From: Nodosilinea nodulosa PCC 7104
GTDB taxonomy: Bacteria > Cyanobacteriota > Cyanobacteriia > Phormidesmidales > Phormidesmidaceae
NCBI RefSeq assembly: GCF_000309385.1
Contig: NZ_JH976537.1
Span: 709,426-773,425, forward strand
Reading direction: 5' to 3'
Length of the DNA stretch: 64,000 bases
Below are positions 1-8,284 of the stretch, one piece after another (within the stretch, counting starts at the first letter, position 1; each line of letters opens with the position of its first letter). The translations under genes were made by a program, and so were the position numbers. A model generated the notes under the pieces. That model saw only the letters and a program-made list of their open reading frames with translations, had not been told where the DNA came from and searched no databases.

Positions 1-584
1 ATCAGGGCATCGACGGTGGACCCCTTAAACAGGCAGGGGTGGGCCCACACCGGCACCGCCCCACAGTCTCGCAGCAGCTGAATGCCCTCGGCGGCAGAAA
101 ATTTTTCGTAGGGCACAAAGGCCGGGCCGTGGTCGCCCAGCCAGCGGTCAAAAGCCTCTCGCCTGCTGGCCACGTGGCCAGCCTTGACCAGGGCAGCGGC
201 CAGGTGGGGGCGACCAGGGGCCATGGTGCCCGACAGCTCGGGCAGCTCGATGGGAAAGCCCAGTTCGGCCAGCTTGTCGGCCATCAGCCTGGCCCGGCGG
301 CGACGGCCTGCAATGCGATCGCCCAGGGGCGGCTCCAGGACCGCCCGATCGGGGTAAAAGCCCAGAATGTGGAGCGATCGCCCATTCTCCACCGTGCTCA
401 GCTCCACCCCTGGCACCACCTCCAGATCGTCCCCGGCGGCGGCGATCGCCTCATCCCACCCGGCCAGGGTGTCGTGGTCGGTAATGGCCAGCGCCTTTAC
501 TCCGGCGGCGATCGCCGCCACCACCAGCGCTGCTGGAGTCAGGGTGCCGTCTGAATAGGTCGTGTGGTTGTGCAGGTCGAGCAT
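1..584 (-). CDS. PHP-domain phosphoesterase, 3' end beyond window
   Basis: The minus-strand frame starts at the ATG at 584 and runs off the left edge, so only the first ~194 residues are present. It opens with MLDLHNHTTYSDG, the first metal-binding motif of PHP-domain phosphoesterases, followed near residue 36 by TDHD and later by a GVELS stretch, a WL-GDHGPAY segment and AHP. These are the usual successive metal ligands of the TrpH/YciV-type PHP family, which hydrolyse phosphoesters such as 3',5'-nucleotide bisphosphates or short oligonucleotides. The exact substrate cannot be told. The gene is divergent from nothing nearby; the next gene upstream (631-1164) is also on the minus strand. Confidence 0.85.
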   Translation of the reverse strand, partial: MLDLHNHTTYSDGTLTPAALVVAAIAAGVKALAITDHDTLAGWDEAIAAAGDDLEVVPGVELSTVENGRSLHILGFYPDRAVLEPPLGDRIAGRRRRARLMADKLAELGFPIELPELSGTMAPGRPHLAAALVKAGHVASRREAFDRWLGDHGPAFVPYEKFSAAEGIQLLRDCGAVPVWAHPCLFKGSTVDAL

Positions 585-630
585 TGCGGTGGGGGTGACT
601 ATTTTTCTCCCATTGTGCCGTACAGCCTGC

Positions 631-1164
631 CTACGCCATCCCAGAATTCTGTCCCATAGCCCGCTCAATGGCCTGATCGATGGCTTGCTCTACCAGGGTT
701 TTGGCTTTTTCATCGAGGGTCAGCCAGTTGACCTCGCCGTCGTCGTAGAGCAGCGTAGCGTCTACGGTGGCTGGGCGCAGGGGCCGATAGTCGCTAAAAC
801 ATACGGCAAAGCAAAGCTCCCACACGTCCAGGGTGGCGCTGCGGGGTTGCGCGCCGGGGGCATTGCCTGTGTTTTGGGTGAGCCGCAGCTCGTAAGCCGG
901 GGAGGGGGCGGGCAACTGGCTGAGCTGCTGGCGAATATCCTCGGCCTGCGGGGGGGAGGCCTCCTGGAGCTGAGCGGCCAGATCGCGCACCTGCTGCCGC
1001 TGCTCGGGGGTAGTATCGCCCGGCCAGCGCACCTGCTCCAGGTAGTCGCTGCGCCAGTTAATGGTTTCGGTATGCTTACGGATGTTGTCGACGACGCGAA
1101 TCAGGCAGGGCTGCATCAGCTGGGCGGCTTGGGTTTCGTCGGTGGGGGTGGCAAAGGTCAGCAT
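631..1164 (-). CDS. Conserved hypothetical protein, 177 aa
   Basis: A soluble acidic protein beginning MLTFATPTDE and rich in Gln and Ala around residues 55-85, with no signal peptide or membrane segment. The C-terminal half contains a WELCFAVCFSDYRPLRPATVDATLLYDD stretch in two parts and then an amphipathic helix (AKTLVEQAIDQAIERA). I do not recognise a named family; the compactness and codon use match the neighbouring housekeeping genes, so it is very probably a real cyanobacterial gene. It lies 46 bp upstream of the PHP-domain gene on the same strand and could be co-transcribed with it. Confidence 0.7.
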   Translation of the reverse strand: MLTFATPTDETQAAQLMQPCLIRVVDNIRKHTETINWRSDYLEQVRWPGDTTPEQRQQVRDLAAQLQEASPPQAEDIRQQLSQLPAPSPAYELRLTQNTGNAPGAQPRSATLDVWELCFAVCFSDYRPLRPATVDATLLYDDGEVNWLTLDEKAKTLVEQAIDQAIERAMGQNSGMA

Positions 1165-1365
1165 GGAACCGGCTGTGGCAGCATAGGGAAAACATCACGG
1201 TGCGCTGCTCTGGCCCGATCGGGCAAAATTAGGAGACAAAACCAGTGCGGCGACGCGTGACAGCATTTTAGCTGACCCCTGGCCGCCCCGATGGCCAGCG
1301 CCCGGTGCCAAACTACGCTAGATTCCCCCGCCCCGTAATCTGACCTGTAACCTCCTGAGGACGGT

Positions 1366-1962
1366 ATGCCCCTGCGGCCTTTCCACAATCCCGGCGCTGG
1401 GTTTGAGTATCGCCTGCTGATGGCTCTGGTTCTGGCTGGGGCTGCGATCGCCACGGTGCTGTTGATCCAGCTCCTGCTGCCCTGGCTGGTGGTCGCTGGG
1501 CTGGTGGGCGGCGCAGCCTGGTTCTGGCGGCGGCGCAAGGCGCGGGAAATGGCCCTGCACCAGGTGTTTTATGCCCAGCTTGCCGCCCATCAGGGCCGCC
1601 TCAGCGTGCTCGACTTTGCGATCGCCGCTCAGATTACCGGCAGCGAAGCCCGCCAGTTTCTCGACCAGCGGGCCGAGGAGTTTTGGGGTGATTTTGAGCC
1701 TACCTCCACCGGGGATGTGCTCTACACCTTTCGCTCGCCGAACACTGTAAAACCACCCGTTCCGGTGTCGCCCAGCGCGACTAGGCCCCTCACCATCTCC
1801 CTCACCGCCGCCGACCTGACCCAGCGACTGGGCTGCTCCAACGGCGATTTAGTGCGCCACCACGGCCTGGCCGATTTTGAGCATTGGAGCCGCGATCGCG
1901 ACCCCGACGGCTGCGGCTGGCGCTACGATGCAGAGCGCGATCGCTACTGGCCCGTGCGCTAA
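1366..1962 (+). CDS. Hypothetical membrane-anchored protein, 198 aa
   Basis: Starts at an ATG preceded by a CCTGAGGACGG ribosome-binding stretch. Residues ~20-45 form one or two tightly spaced hydrophobic segments (LVLAGAAIATVLLIQLLL and a VVAGLVGGAAWFW part) followed by a basic RRRKAR stop-transfer signal, so the rest should face the cytoplasm. The remaining ~150 residues look like two small folded units, ending with a WRYDAERDRYWPV motif. This kind of tail resembles helix-turn-helix-like cyanobacterial hypothetical proteins, but I cannot name the family. It precedes ndk by 144 bp on the same strand. Confidence 0.65.
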   Translation: MPLRPFHNPGAGFEYRLLMALVLAGAAIATVLLIQLLLPWLVVAGLVGGAAWFWRRRKAREMALHQVFYAQLAAHQGRLSVLDFAIAAQITGSEARQFLDQRAEEFWGDFEPTSTGDVLYTFRSPNTVKPPVPVSPSATRPLTISLTAADLTQRLGCSNGDLVRHHGLADFEHWSRDRDPDGCGWRYDAERDRYWPVR

Positions 1963-2106
1963 GCCCTGGCCCAAACCACAAATCTTTGGCATAAATCTTT
2001 GGCCAAATCCTTTACAAAGTGACCACCGTTTCTGAGCATAGTAAAGGTCTTTCACCGCAGACCCTTTCGCAACAAACCCTTTTACCCCGCTTAGGAACAG
2101 GTATCT

Positions 2107-2556
2107 ATGGAACGCACTTTTTTGATGATCAAGCCCGACGGCGTCCAGCGCGGCCTGGTCAGCAACATCATTGGCCGGTTTGAGACCAAGGGCTTTACCC
2201 TGGTGGGCATGAAGTTCATGGCCGTCTCCCGCGAGCTGGCCGAAAAGCACTACGACGTCCACCGCGAGCGCCCCTTCTTTGCCGGACTGGTAGACTTCAT
2301 CACCTCCGGCCCGGTGGTGGCCATGGTGTGGGAAGGCGAGGGCGTGATTGCCTCGGCCCGCAAAATCATCGGCGCAACCAAGCCCCTGGAGGCTGAACCA
2401 GGCACCATTCGCGGCGATCTGGGCGTGACCGTGGGCCGCAACATCATCCATGGCTCCGATGCCCCCGAAACCGCCCAGGCCGAGATTGCCCTGTGGTTTA
2501 GCGATGCTGAACTAGTCAGCTGGGAACCCGCCGCTAAGGGCTGGCTTTACGAGTAA
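2107..2556 (+). CDS. ndk: Nucleoside diphosphate kinase
   Basis: Transfers the gamma phosphate from NTPs to NDPs through a phosphohistidine. The 149-residue length is standard for the family. It begins [17 protein letters not shown], the typical N terminus with the Lys that binds phosphate, and carries the active-site signature [10 protein letters not shown] with the catalytic His near residue 115. Other family marks are [15 protein letters not shown] and the arginine-rich GTIRGDLG loop. The start has an AGGAACAGG ribosome-binding stretch. A strong hairpin follows 34 bp downstream. No anomalies. Confidence 0.98.
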   Translation: MERTFLMIKPDGVQRGLVSNIIGRFETKGFTLVGMKFMAVSRELAEKHYDVHRERPFFAGLVDFITSGPVVAMVWEGEGVIASARKIIGATKPLEAEPGTIRGDLGVTVGRNIIHGSDAPETAQAEIALWFSDAELVSWEPAAKGWLYE

Positions 2557-2590
2557 TAAATCTCCCCAGGCCAAGCTACAAAAGTATGTA

Positions 2591-2631
2591 GCCGCAGTGT
2601 CCCATGCCCCGAAGGCGTGGGATACTGCGGC
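2591..2631 (+). terminator. Strong hairpin after ndk
   Basis: GCCGCAGTGTCCCATGCC (2591-2608) and GGCGTGGGATACTGCGGC (2614-2631) form an 18-bp stem with a CCGAA loop; the two non-Watson-Crick positions are G-U wobbles in RNA, so the stem is fully paired. There is no U tract behind it, so it may be a transcript-end stabiliser or a small dispersed repeat rather than an intrinsic terminator. Confidence 0.5.
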
Positions 2632-2649
2632 ATGAAACCTCGATCACAA

Positions 2650-2802
2650 ACGGCTTTGTATTGCTACGCCTCTGCTAATGGTGGCAAAGCATGGGCGCAG
2701 CAGAAGAAGTATCGCCTAAACGACCTTCAGGTCTTTAGCCATAACAGGGTAGCCCAAGCGCTCTACACCAGCTTGGACTACTCGCTTAAGCAGTGCTGGT
2801 GA
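2650..2802 (+). pseudogene. Decayed GNAT acetyltransferase, C-terminal remnant
   Basis: The translation LQVFSHNRVAQALYTSLDY at 2725-2781 matches LQVFSHNRAAQALYSSLGY in the intact acetyltransferase gene at 27750-28244. Upstream, the other frame reads IATPLLMVAK (2660-2689), matching IATGLLGVAHQ of the same protein, and rejoins as WAQQ after a one-base deletion at 2690-2691. There is no start codon, no N-terminal half and the C-terminal residues have diverged, so this is a relic of a GNAT N-acetyltransferase with at least one frameshift. It lies directly behind the ndk hairpin. Confidence 0.75.
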
Positions 2803-3174
2803 AAACCTTGAGCTTGGACAATGAAGTGCAGCAATAATAGAAAGAAAGTTTGCGATCGCTACAAGAAAGAGCAATTCCAGGATTAGGGCAGTCTTTACTC
2901 CGCTTGAGATGTAACGGTCATTAAAGCTTCACCTCAACCTTAATCTTTCAGAGCCACCATAGGCATAAATGGTCATAAATGGTGACGTGATCCTCCGCGG
3001 TGCCCCTGGTTATTGTCAGAACGCTAGTTTCTGAGAATTGCGGAGTTTTAATGCCAAGCTCTAAAGCCATACCGCCCTCTTACAGCCTTACATTGTAAAG
3101 ATTCCGGAATTTGGCGGGCACCTTGGGAAGGATAGAACTGAGTTGCACCATCTCTCAACAGGTTGGAGAACCCT
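2803..3174. other. Intergenic stretch before the PspA-like gene
   Basis: No reading frame here looks coding and I see no RNA gene. The end of the stretch carries GGTTGGAGAA, the ribosome-binding site of the PspA-like gene. The rest presumably holds its promoter, but I cannot pick a convincing -35/-10 pair. Confidence 0.4.
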
Positions 3175-3888
3175 ATGAAGAAAGCCATCTACTGGTTAAT
3201 GGGAGACAAAGCCGGGCGCACCATCGTCGGCACCTGGAACTGGCTGTGGGGCATCCCCGTCGAGTCGGGCGGCAAAGTGGCGGTGTCGGTGGCCGAAGAA
3301 TCGCTCCAGTCAATGCAGGAGTCGGTGCAGAAACTAGCCCAGGCCGTGGCTATGCAGGTGGGTTCCTACGAGCGGGCCAAGAAAAAGTACGAAGAAAAGG
3401 CCCAGGAGCTGAAAAAGTACGAGCAGCAGGCCGGGTTGGCCCAAAAATCGGGTAACGAAGACGCCGCTCGCCTGGCTATGACCAAAGCCATTCAGATCGA
3501 GCAGCTTTTGCCCCAGCTTGAAAGCCAGGTGCAGCAGGCCGAAAAGTTTGTCACCGCCTCCAAGGACAAGCTCAACCGCGAGCGGCTTAAGCTTGAGCAG
3601 TACAAAACCGACATGCAAAACATGAAGGATCTAGCCGAGATCAACAGCGCGCTGGAATCCATCGCCCAGGTCAACAACGAGTTCGATATTGGCTCGGCCC
3701 GCTCCTCCTTTGAGTCGGCCAAGAGCGCCGTCGAGGGCCGTCACCTGCGCAGCAACGCCATGGCCGAACTCTCTGAAAACCCCAACGAAAAACTGGCCGC
3801 AGACCTCGATCAAATGACCATCGACGATGAAGTCTCGCGCCGCCTGCAAATGCTGGAAGGCACTACCCCCAAGGAGTTGGCAGAATAG
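3175..3888 (+). CDS. PspA/IM30-family protein
   Basis: A 237-residue, highly charged, almost wholly alpha-helical protein with a long coiled coil at residues ~40-165 (repeated Gln/Glu/Lys heptads, e.g. RAKKKYEEKAQELKKYEQQ), the architecture of the PspA/Vipp1 family of ESCRT-III-like membrane-remodelling proteins. The N terminus MKKAIYWLMGDKAGRTI is a short amphipathic region like the membrane-binding helix of the family. The ATG at 3175 is preferred to the TTG at 3163 because GGAGAA sits just upstream of it. It lacks the C-terminal extension of chloroplast Vipp1, so it is more PspA-like. The next gene starts 3 bp after its stop, so the two are surely co-expressed. Confidence 0.8.
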   Translation: MKKAIYWLMGDKAGRTIVGTWNWLWGIPVESGGKVAVSVAEESLQSMQESVQKLAQAVAMQVGSYERAKKKYEEKAQELKKYEQQAGLAQKSGNEDAARLAMTKAIQIEQLLPQLESQVQQAEKFVTASKDKLNRERLKLEQYKTDMQNMKDLAEINSALESIAQVNNEFDIGSARSSFESAKSAVEGRHLRSNAMAELSENPNEKLAADLDQMTIDDEVSRRLQMLEGTTPKELAE

Positions 3889-3891
3889 GTT

Positions 3892-4833
3892 ATGGCTAAT
3901 GACAACATTTCGGCTAAGCGCAGCGGTCCACCGCCCATTGTGTTTATTTTGCTGCTGCTCGGGCTAATCGGTGGGGCCTACTGGTTCTTTGTGCAGCGGC
4001 CAAAATCGGCTACGGTGGTGCGCCCTGGGGTAGAGGCACCCCAACCGGGTAACCCTGCACCAGAGGGCACGGCAGGGGCACCCGCAAACTTTTCCCTCCA
4101 GCCTAATGTTGCGGCTGGTACTGTGGTCGATATCGATGGCTCGACCAGCATGGTGCAGATTAATGCAGCCCTAAAGTCTGGGTTTGAGCAGCAGTATCCG
4201 GGAGCTGTGGTCAACCTTGCCGCCGCTGGGTCTGAGAATGGCATTCAGGCACTGCTGGTCGGAGATGTGGCGATCGCGGCTTCGTCTCGGCCACTAACGG
4301 CCTCTGAGCAGGCGAATGGTCTGGTGGCGGTGCCTGTCACGAGCGATCGCATGGCCCTGGTGGTTGGCAACGATAACCCTTTCAAGCGGGGGCTTTCCAC
4401 CGGGCAGGTGGCCCAAATCTTTCAGGGGCAGCTCACCAACTGGGCCACTCTGGGCGGGGCAGATACCACTATTCGAGTCATCAATCGCCCTTCGGTGAGC
4501 GGCACCCATGTAGCGTTCAAAGAGCTGGTGCTGGGCGGCGGAGAGTTTGGCACTACCCCCAATATCATCACCCTTAACCGCGACGCCACCACGCCTATGC
4601 TGCGAGAGCTAGGTACCGACGGTATTGGCTATGCCACTTACAGTCAGGTCGCCGACCAGCAGACTGTGCGAGTGGTACCCATCGATGGCGTCACTCCAGA
4701 GGCCCCCAACTACCCCTTCCAGCGAGAGCTCTACTACGTCTATAAAGACGCTAACAGCCCAGCGGTGCAGGCATTCTTGGGCTATGCGCTATCGCCCCAG
4801 GGGCAAGAGGCGATCGCATCAGCGGGCAATTGA
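3892..4833 (+). CDS. Membrane-anchored PstS-like substrate-binding protein
   Basis: A 313-residue protein with one N-terminal membrane segment (PIVFILLLLGLIGGAYWFF, residues 14-32), a Pro/Gly/Ala linker, then a type-II periplasmic-binding-protein fold of the phosphate-binding class (DIDGSTSM near residue 80, SSRPLTASE, NPFKRGLSTGQVAQIF, NRPSVSGTHVAF, GTDGIGYATYSQV). The SGT motif that contacts phosphate in PstS is kept. No transporter permease or ATPase genes are nearby and it is coupled to a PspA-like gene, so a sensing or envelope-stress role is as likely as transport. It is paralogous to residues ~45-280 of the 728-residue protein at 8884-11070. Confidence 0.8.
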   Translation: MANDNISAKRSGPPPIVFILLLLGLIGGAYWFFVQRPKSATVVRPGVEAPQPGNPAPEGTAGAPANFSLQPNVAAGTVVDIDGSTSMVQINAALKSGFEQQYPGAVVNLAAAGSENGIQALLVGDVAIAASSRPLTASEQANGLVAVPVTSDRMALVVGNDNPFKRGLSTGQVAQIFQGQLTNWATLGGADTTIRVINRPSVSGTHVAFKELVLGGGEFGTTPNIITLNRDATTPMLRELGTDGIGYATYSQVADQQTVRVVPIDGVTPEAPNYPFQRELYYVYKDANSPAVQAFLGYALSPQGQEAIASAGN

Positions 4834-4847
4834 TGACAATTTTGGAG

Positions 4848-5021
4848 TTTAGATTGCTGATTTTGGATGGGCAATGTAGCTGTAGCCAATCTGGTTAAGG
4901 CATGTCTCCTATGGACGTTCAAACGTTTGAACGTCCATAGGGGTGCTAGATGTCCCAGCCAAAGTGATATTGCTGTAGCACCAGACTTTCACAATCCAAA
5001 ATCTAAAATCGCCAATCTAAA
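4848..5021. repeat. Inverted heptamer-type repeat between convergent genes
   Basis: TTTAGATTGCTGATTTTGGAT (first 20 bases of this from 4848) and the block ATCCAAAATCTAAAATC...CAATCTAAA (4994-5021) are imperfect inverted copies; the right arm has one extra AAAATCT-type heptamer. They enclose the perfect palindrome at 4908-4941. Similar AATCCAAAATCTAAAAT strings recur at 32154-32180. This fits the short tandemly repeated heptamers known from cyanobacterial intergenic DNA. Confidence 0.6.
4908..4941. repeat. 34-bp perfect palindrome
   Basis: CCTATGGACGTTCAAAC followed directly by its exact reverse complement, with no loop. It lies between the convergent binding-protein gene and ruvC, so it could act on both transcripts as a hairpin, or be a protein-binding or recombination site. 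There is no T tract on either side. Confidence 0.85.
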
Positions 5022-5033
5022 AATCGAATTGCT

Positions 5034-5534
5034 TCAGCGTTGGTACCAGGCCGCCAGGGCCAGGGCCAGGGCATCGGCGGCATCGTCGGGCCGGGGAATG
5101 CGATTTAGACCCAGTTCGCGGGCTACGGCTTCCTGCACCTCGACTTTTTCCGCATTGCCGTAGCCGGTCAGGGCCTGCTTGACCTGGGCGGGGGTAAACT
5201 CCACGTAAGGCAGGCCGTGCTGGGCTAGCACCAGCATCACCACCCCGCGGGCCTGGGCCACTAAGATGGTATTGGCCATGCGGTAAAAAAAGAATTTTTC
5301 GATCACCACCAGATCAGGTCTGTACTGGTCGAGCAGGCTGTTCAGGTCGGTATAGATGGTGCAGAGGCGATCGCCCACCGGAGTTTTGGCCGGGGTTTCG
5401 ATCACGCCAAAATCAACCACCTTGACGCCTTCCTGAGCGCCAGGGGCAGGAGCCGCATCGGCCGACAATCCTTCAATTATTCCGAACCCTAGAATAGCCA
5501 ATCCTGGGTCAAGGCCAAAAACGCGGTGCCCCAT
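5034..5534 (-). CDS. ruvC: Holliday junction resolvase RuvC
   Basis: Cuts four-way DNA junctions during recombination and repair, working with RuvAB. The 166-residue protein begins [18 protein letters not shown], with the first catalytic Asp in the DPG motif, carries the second acid in VVIEKFFF (residue ~77), the [22 protein letters not shown] helix typical of the family, and ends with the [12 protein letters not shown] motif that supplies the last catalytic Asp residues. A Glu-rich insertion-free loop at residues 25-45 is a little unusual ([10 protein letters not shown]). The gene starts 8 bp after the chlI stop and is presumably translated from the same mRNA. Confidence 0.95.
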   Translation of the reverse strand: MGHRVFGLDPGLAILGFGIIEGLSADAAPAPGAQEGVKVVDFGVIETPAKTPVGDRLCTIYTDLNSLLDQYRPDLVVIEKFFFYRMANTILVAQARGVVMLVLAQHGLPYVEFTPAQVKQALTGYGNAEKVEVQEAVARELGLNRIPRPDDAADALALALAAWYQR

Positions 5535-5542
5535 GGAAGGTG

Positions 5543-6673
5543 CTAGCGTGCCCCTACTGGCTGCCGCCCGTTCATCGTCGCTTCATCGGGGTCGGCCAGG
5601 CCAAACACTTTGCAAAATACTTTCTCGACCTTGTAGCCCGAGTCAATGGTCTCCAGGGGGTCTTTGCGCAGGCGGTGGCGCAGGCACAGCACAATCACCC
5701 GCTGGATGTCGTTGAGGGTGACTTCGGTGCGGCCCTCGTAGGCGGCGATCGCCTTGGCGGCCCGGTTGGTGACAATGTCGCCCCGCAGCCCGTCCACATC
5801 TAGCTCCGAGCACACTTCGGAGATGCGCACCCGATCGTCGTAGTCGAGAGTGACCGAGGCCAGCCGCTTTTGGGCTTCGACCAGCTTGGCCTGTAAGGCC
5901 TCCTGCTCGGTCTGGTGCTTGGCCAGATAGGTAGCGGGGTCGGCGTCAAACTCCGAGCGCTGTTCGACAATCTGCACCCGCAGTTCGGGGTCGCGCACGG
6001 TGCGAATTTCGGCGTGCATGCCGAAGCGATCGAGCAGCTGGGGCCGCAGTTCCCCTTCCTCGGGGTTGCCAGAGCCCACCAGCACAAACTGGGCCGGGTG
6101 GCGAATGGAGATGCCCTCGCGCTCGACGGTGTTCCAGCCCGAGGCGGCGGAGTCGAGCAGCACGTCAACCAGGTGATCGTCGAGCAGGTTGACCTCATCG
6201 ACGTAGAGAATGCCGCGATTGGCCTTGGCCAGTAGGCCCGGTTCAAAAGCTTTGACCCCCTCCGAGAGGGCTTTTTCGATGTCGATGGTGCCGCAGACCC
6301 GGTCTTCGGTGGCCCCCAGGGGCAGATCGACCATGGGCACTTTTTTCAGCGCCACGGGCAGATCGTCGGTGCCGCGCTCGGCCCACACATCACGATCTTG
6401 GGGGGATCGGCTAAAGGGGTCGTCGGCGACCACCTCGATCTCCGGCAGCAGGTCGGCCAGGGCGCGAATGGTGGTGGATTTGCCGGTGCCGCGATCGCCC
6501 ATAATCATCACCCCGCCAATCTTAGGGTCAATCACGTTCAGCAGCAGCGCCAGTTTCATGTCGTCCTGGCCAATCACGGCGGTGAAGGGAAATACCGCGC
6601 GGCGGGCGGGGGCAAAGGTGGCGGGCGGGGTCGCAACAGTAGAATTCACAGGCGTTTCTAAAGATGACGGCAA
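5543..6673 (-). CDS. chlI: Magnesium chelatase ATPase subunit I
   Basis: The AAA+ subunit of the ChlHID complex that inserts Mg2+ into protoporphyrin IX, the first step specific to chlorophyll synthesis. Visible marks: [19 protein letters not shown] at the N terminus, Walker [11 protein letters not shown] (residues ~58-67), Walker [15 protein letters not shown] (~153), the sensor-1 [21 protein letters not shown] stretch, and the C-terminal REQ and HRLRKDPLE helices. 376 residues is slightly longer than the usual ~355-360 because of a Thr/Ala-rich N terminus. ruvC follows 8 bp downstream, a linkage of DNA repair and pigment genes that is probably transcriptional convenience. Confidence 0.97.
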   Translation of the reverse strand: MPSSLETPVNSTVATPPATFAPARRAVFPFTAVIGQDDMKLALLLNVIDPKIGGVMIMGDRGTGKSTTIRALADLLPEIEVVADDPFSRSPQDRDVWAERGTDDLPVALKKVPMVDLPLGATEDRVCGTIDIEKALSEGVKAFEPGLLAKANRGILYVDEVNLLDDHLVDVLLDSAASGWNTVEREGISIRHPAQFVLVGSGNPEEGELRPQLLDRFGMHAEIRTVRDPELRVQIVEQRSEFDADPATYLAKHQTEQEALQAKLVEAQKRLASVTLDYDDRVRISEVCSELDVDGLRGDIVTNRAAKAIAAYEGRTEVTLNDIQRVIVLCLRHRLRKDPLETIDSGYKVEKVFCKVFGLADPDEATMNGRQPVGAR

Positions 6674-6803
6674 AATTTAAGACTGTCTTCCATTGTGCCA
6701 CAGTACCTGCATCCCTTTAGGCAAGGCGATCGCAAACCCCAGGATTCTCCGTTTGTAGCTTTAACTCTGCTCTGCCACCGGCGGGCTCAGCCGTCCGCAG
6801 ACA

Positions 6804-6835
6804 CGCGTACCCTTCGACTCTGCTCAGGGTACGCG
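6804..6835 (-). terminator. Hairpin between parR-like gene and chlI
   Basis: CGCGTACCCT (6804-6813) and AGGGTACGCG (6826-6835) form a perfect 10-bp stem with a 12-nt loop, 8 bp after the stop of the ParR-like gene. No T run follows on the minus strand, so termination strength is uncertain; the stem resembles short dispersed CCCTTCGACT..AGTCAGGG-type repeats. Confidence 0.45.
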
Positions 6836-6843
6836 CAGTCAAA

Positions 6844-7179
6844 TCACAGCGCCAGGAGTTGGTCTAGCGCATCCAGCGCTTCGCACTTGGGCGGTGGAGA
6901 AGCCGATCGCGATCCTGGGGAGGGCAGTCCCTCGCCATAGGTTGGGAGGTAGCTTTCGCGGGCAACATGGGCATTGCCAGGCTCTGGCGGGAGACCGTGG
7001 AGATAGTCGTCGCAGTAGCGGCGAAACACGGCCTCTACGGCAGCGCGGGCATTTTTGAGGCCCCACTCGGCGGCAATGCGATCGGCTTTTTCGAGCACGT
7101 CCTGGCTGAGGCGAACCTTGTTGTCCTGGCGAGGGGGGCGGCCCGCCGGAGAGATTGGGTCTACTTGGTGGTCATGCAT
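6844..7179 (-). CDS. Small ribbon-helix-helix-like protein, ParR candidate
   Basis: 111 residues. Residues 20-58 read as a ribbon-helix-helix unit: a strand (NKVRLS), helix 1 (QDVLEKADRIAAEWGL), a turn, and helix 2 (NARAAVEAVFRRYCDDYL). The rest is a Pro/Ser-rich tail ending in a Leu-rich peptide (LDALDQLLAL), reminiscent of ParR proteins whose C-terminal tail contacts the actin-like ParM. Its start lies inside the 3' end of the actin-like gene (19-bp overlap, different frame), so the two are translationally coupled. Function as DNA adaptor is inferred from fold and position, not shown. Confidence 0.65.
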   Translation of the reverse strand: MHDHQVDPISPAGRPPRQDNKVRLSQDVLEKADRIAAEWGLKNARAAVEAVFRRYCDDYLHGLPPEPGNAHVARESYLPTYGEGLPSPGSRSASPPPKCEALDALDQLLAL

Positions 7180-8210
7180 AGTTGGGTATCACCGGTCGTG
7201 AGAAATAAGCCGCGAACGTTGGCAAACTGGGGATCGCCCATGACGGCGAACAGCTCGTGCCCTTGCAGGCGATCGGCAATCAGGTGGGAACCGCCCCCGG
7301 TCACCAAAAACCTAGTCACCCTGGGCATGTACGGCGTGTACTGGGCCTTCACGGTCTGAAAAATACCCTTAAACCAGGGGTCGAGGTATTCATCGAGCCA
7401 GTCGGCCCAGGCCAAGCCGGTATCGGCATAGACGTGGTCAATGCGAAAGCCATCCATGACAATGCAGGGGTCGGCACTGCTGCCCAGCAGATCGGTAAGG
7501 CGGTGGTCAAAGCTAATGGCGGTGGCCAGTTCGTAGGTGCCGCCGCGATCCATGATATTTTCGTCAATCACTTCGCCGTCGGCATCCACCAGCCGGGTGA
7601 GCCAGGTGCCGCCGCCGATATCGACGACAATAGTGTAGCCCTGGCCGGGAATGATGCCCTGGGCCTTGGCGTAGTGGTAGGCTCCCATCCCCTCGCGATC
7701 GACCTCGACCGATTCGACATGGACGCGAAACTCGACATCGTTGCGAACAAACTCATGGACGCCTAGCAGCTGAGCCTGGATGTCTTCGCCATTGCGGGCC
7801 GGGTCGGGGGTAGAAACATGGAGATTCAAACTGTAGTTAGCCACGTCGCCAGCCAGGGGTTCCAGACAGGCATAGAGGTGCAGCTTGGCCAGCTCGACCT
7901 TGTTTTCAATTACGGTTTGCTGCTGACGGCGGTACTTGTAAGCCTGGGCACCGAAATGGTAGCGGCGGCCGTCGGGCAGCTCGATCAGCGGAGAGGCTTC
8001 GGAGAAGCTGACGGCGTCACGCCCCCGGGGCAGTTGATAGCGCACCGAGCGAATGGCTCTGGGGTGGCCACTGCCGGTAAAAAACTTGAGATCGTAGTTG
8101 CCGGCATCGAGGGCAAGCACCGGGGTGGTGGCGCCGATCGCCTGGGTGCCGCGAGCCTTCGAAGACCGGGTCGCACCAGAACGGCTGCGGGGAGCGGTAG
8201 TCGTGGTCAT
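7161..8210 (-). CDS. ParM/StbA-type actin-like ATPase
   Basis: A 349-residue actin-fold protein. The phosphate-1 motif VLALDAGNYDLKFF lies at ~residues 31-44, phosphate-2 TIVVDIGGGTWLTRLVD at ~195-211 and the adenosine motif FLVTGGGSHLIADRL at ~305-319, with MDRGGTYELA between. Bacterial proteins of this class polymerise to push plasmid copies apart. The first ~25 residues are a basic Ser/Thr/Arg-rich tail not usual in ParM. It is followed, with overlap, by a small RHH-like gene, the ParM-ParR order. No replication gene is nearby, so it may be chromosomal cargo or an integrated-plasmid remnant. Confidence 0.85.
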   Translation of the reverse strand: MTTTTAPRSRSGATRSSKARGTQAIGATTPVLALDAGNYDLKFFTGSGHPRAIRSVRYQLPRGRDAVSFSEASPLIELPDGRRYHFGAQAYKYRRQQQTVIENKVELAKLHLYACLEPLAGDVANYSLNLHVSTPDPARNGEDIQAQLLGVHEFVRNDVEFRVHVESVEVDREGMGAYHYAKAQGIIPGQGYTIVVDIGGGTWLTRLVDADGEVIDENIMDRGGTYELATAISFDHRLTDLLGSSADPCIVMDGFRIDHVYADTGLAWADWLDEYLDPWFKGIFQTVKAQYTPYMPRVTRFLVTGGGSHLIADRLQGHELFAVMGDPQFANVRGLFLTTGDTQLCMTTK

Positions 8211-8284
8211 AGGAAACTCTCGTGGGGGATATCAGGTCAGCGTGGGGCAACGTCTCAACCCTGGGTGGGAACGGATGTACCCAT

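Noticed and set aside
39..558. Long plus-strand reading frames opposite the PHP gene
   Set aside because: They mirror the PHP frame on the other strand; the minus-strand translation has the family motifs and these do not.
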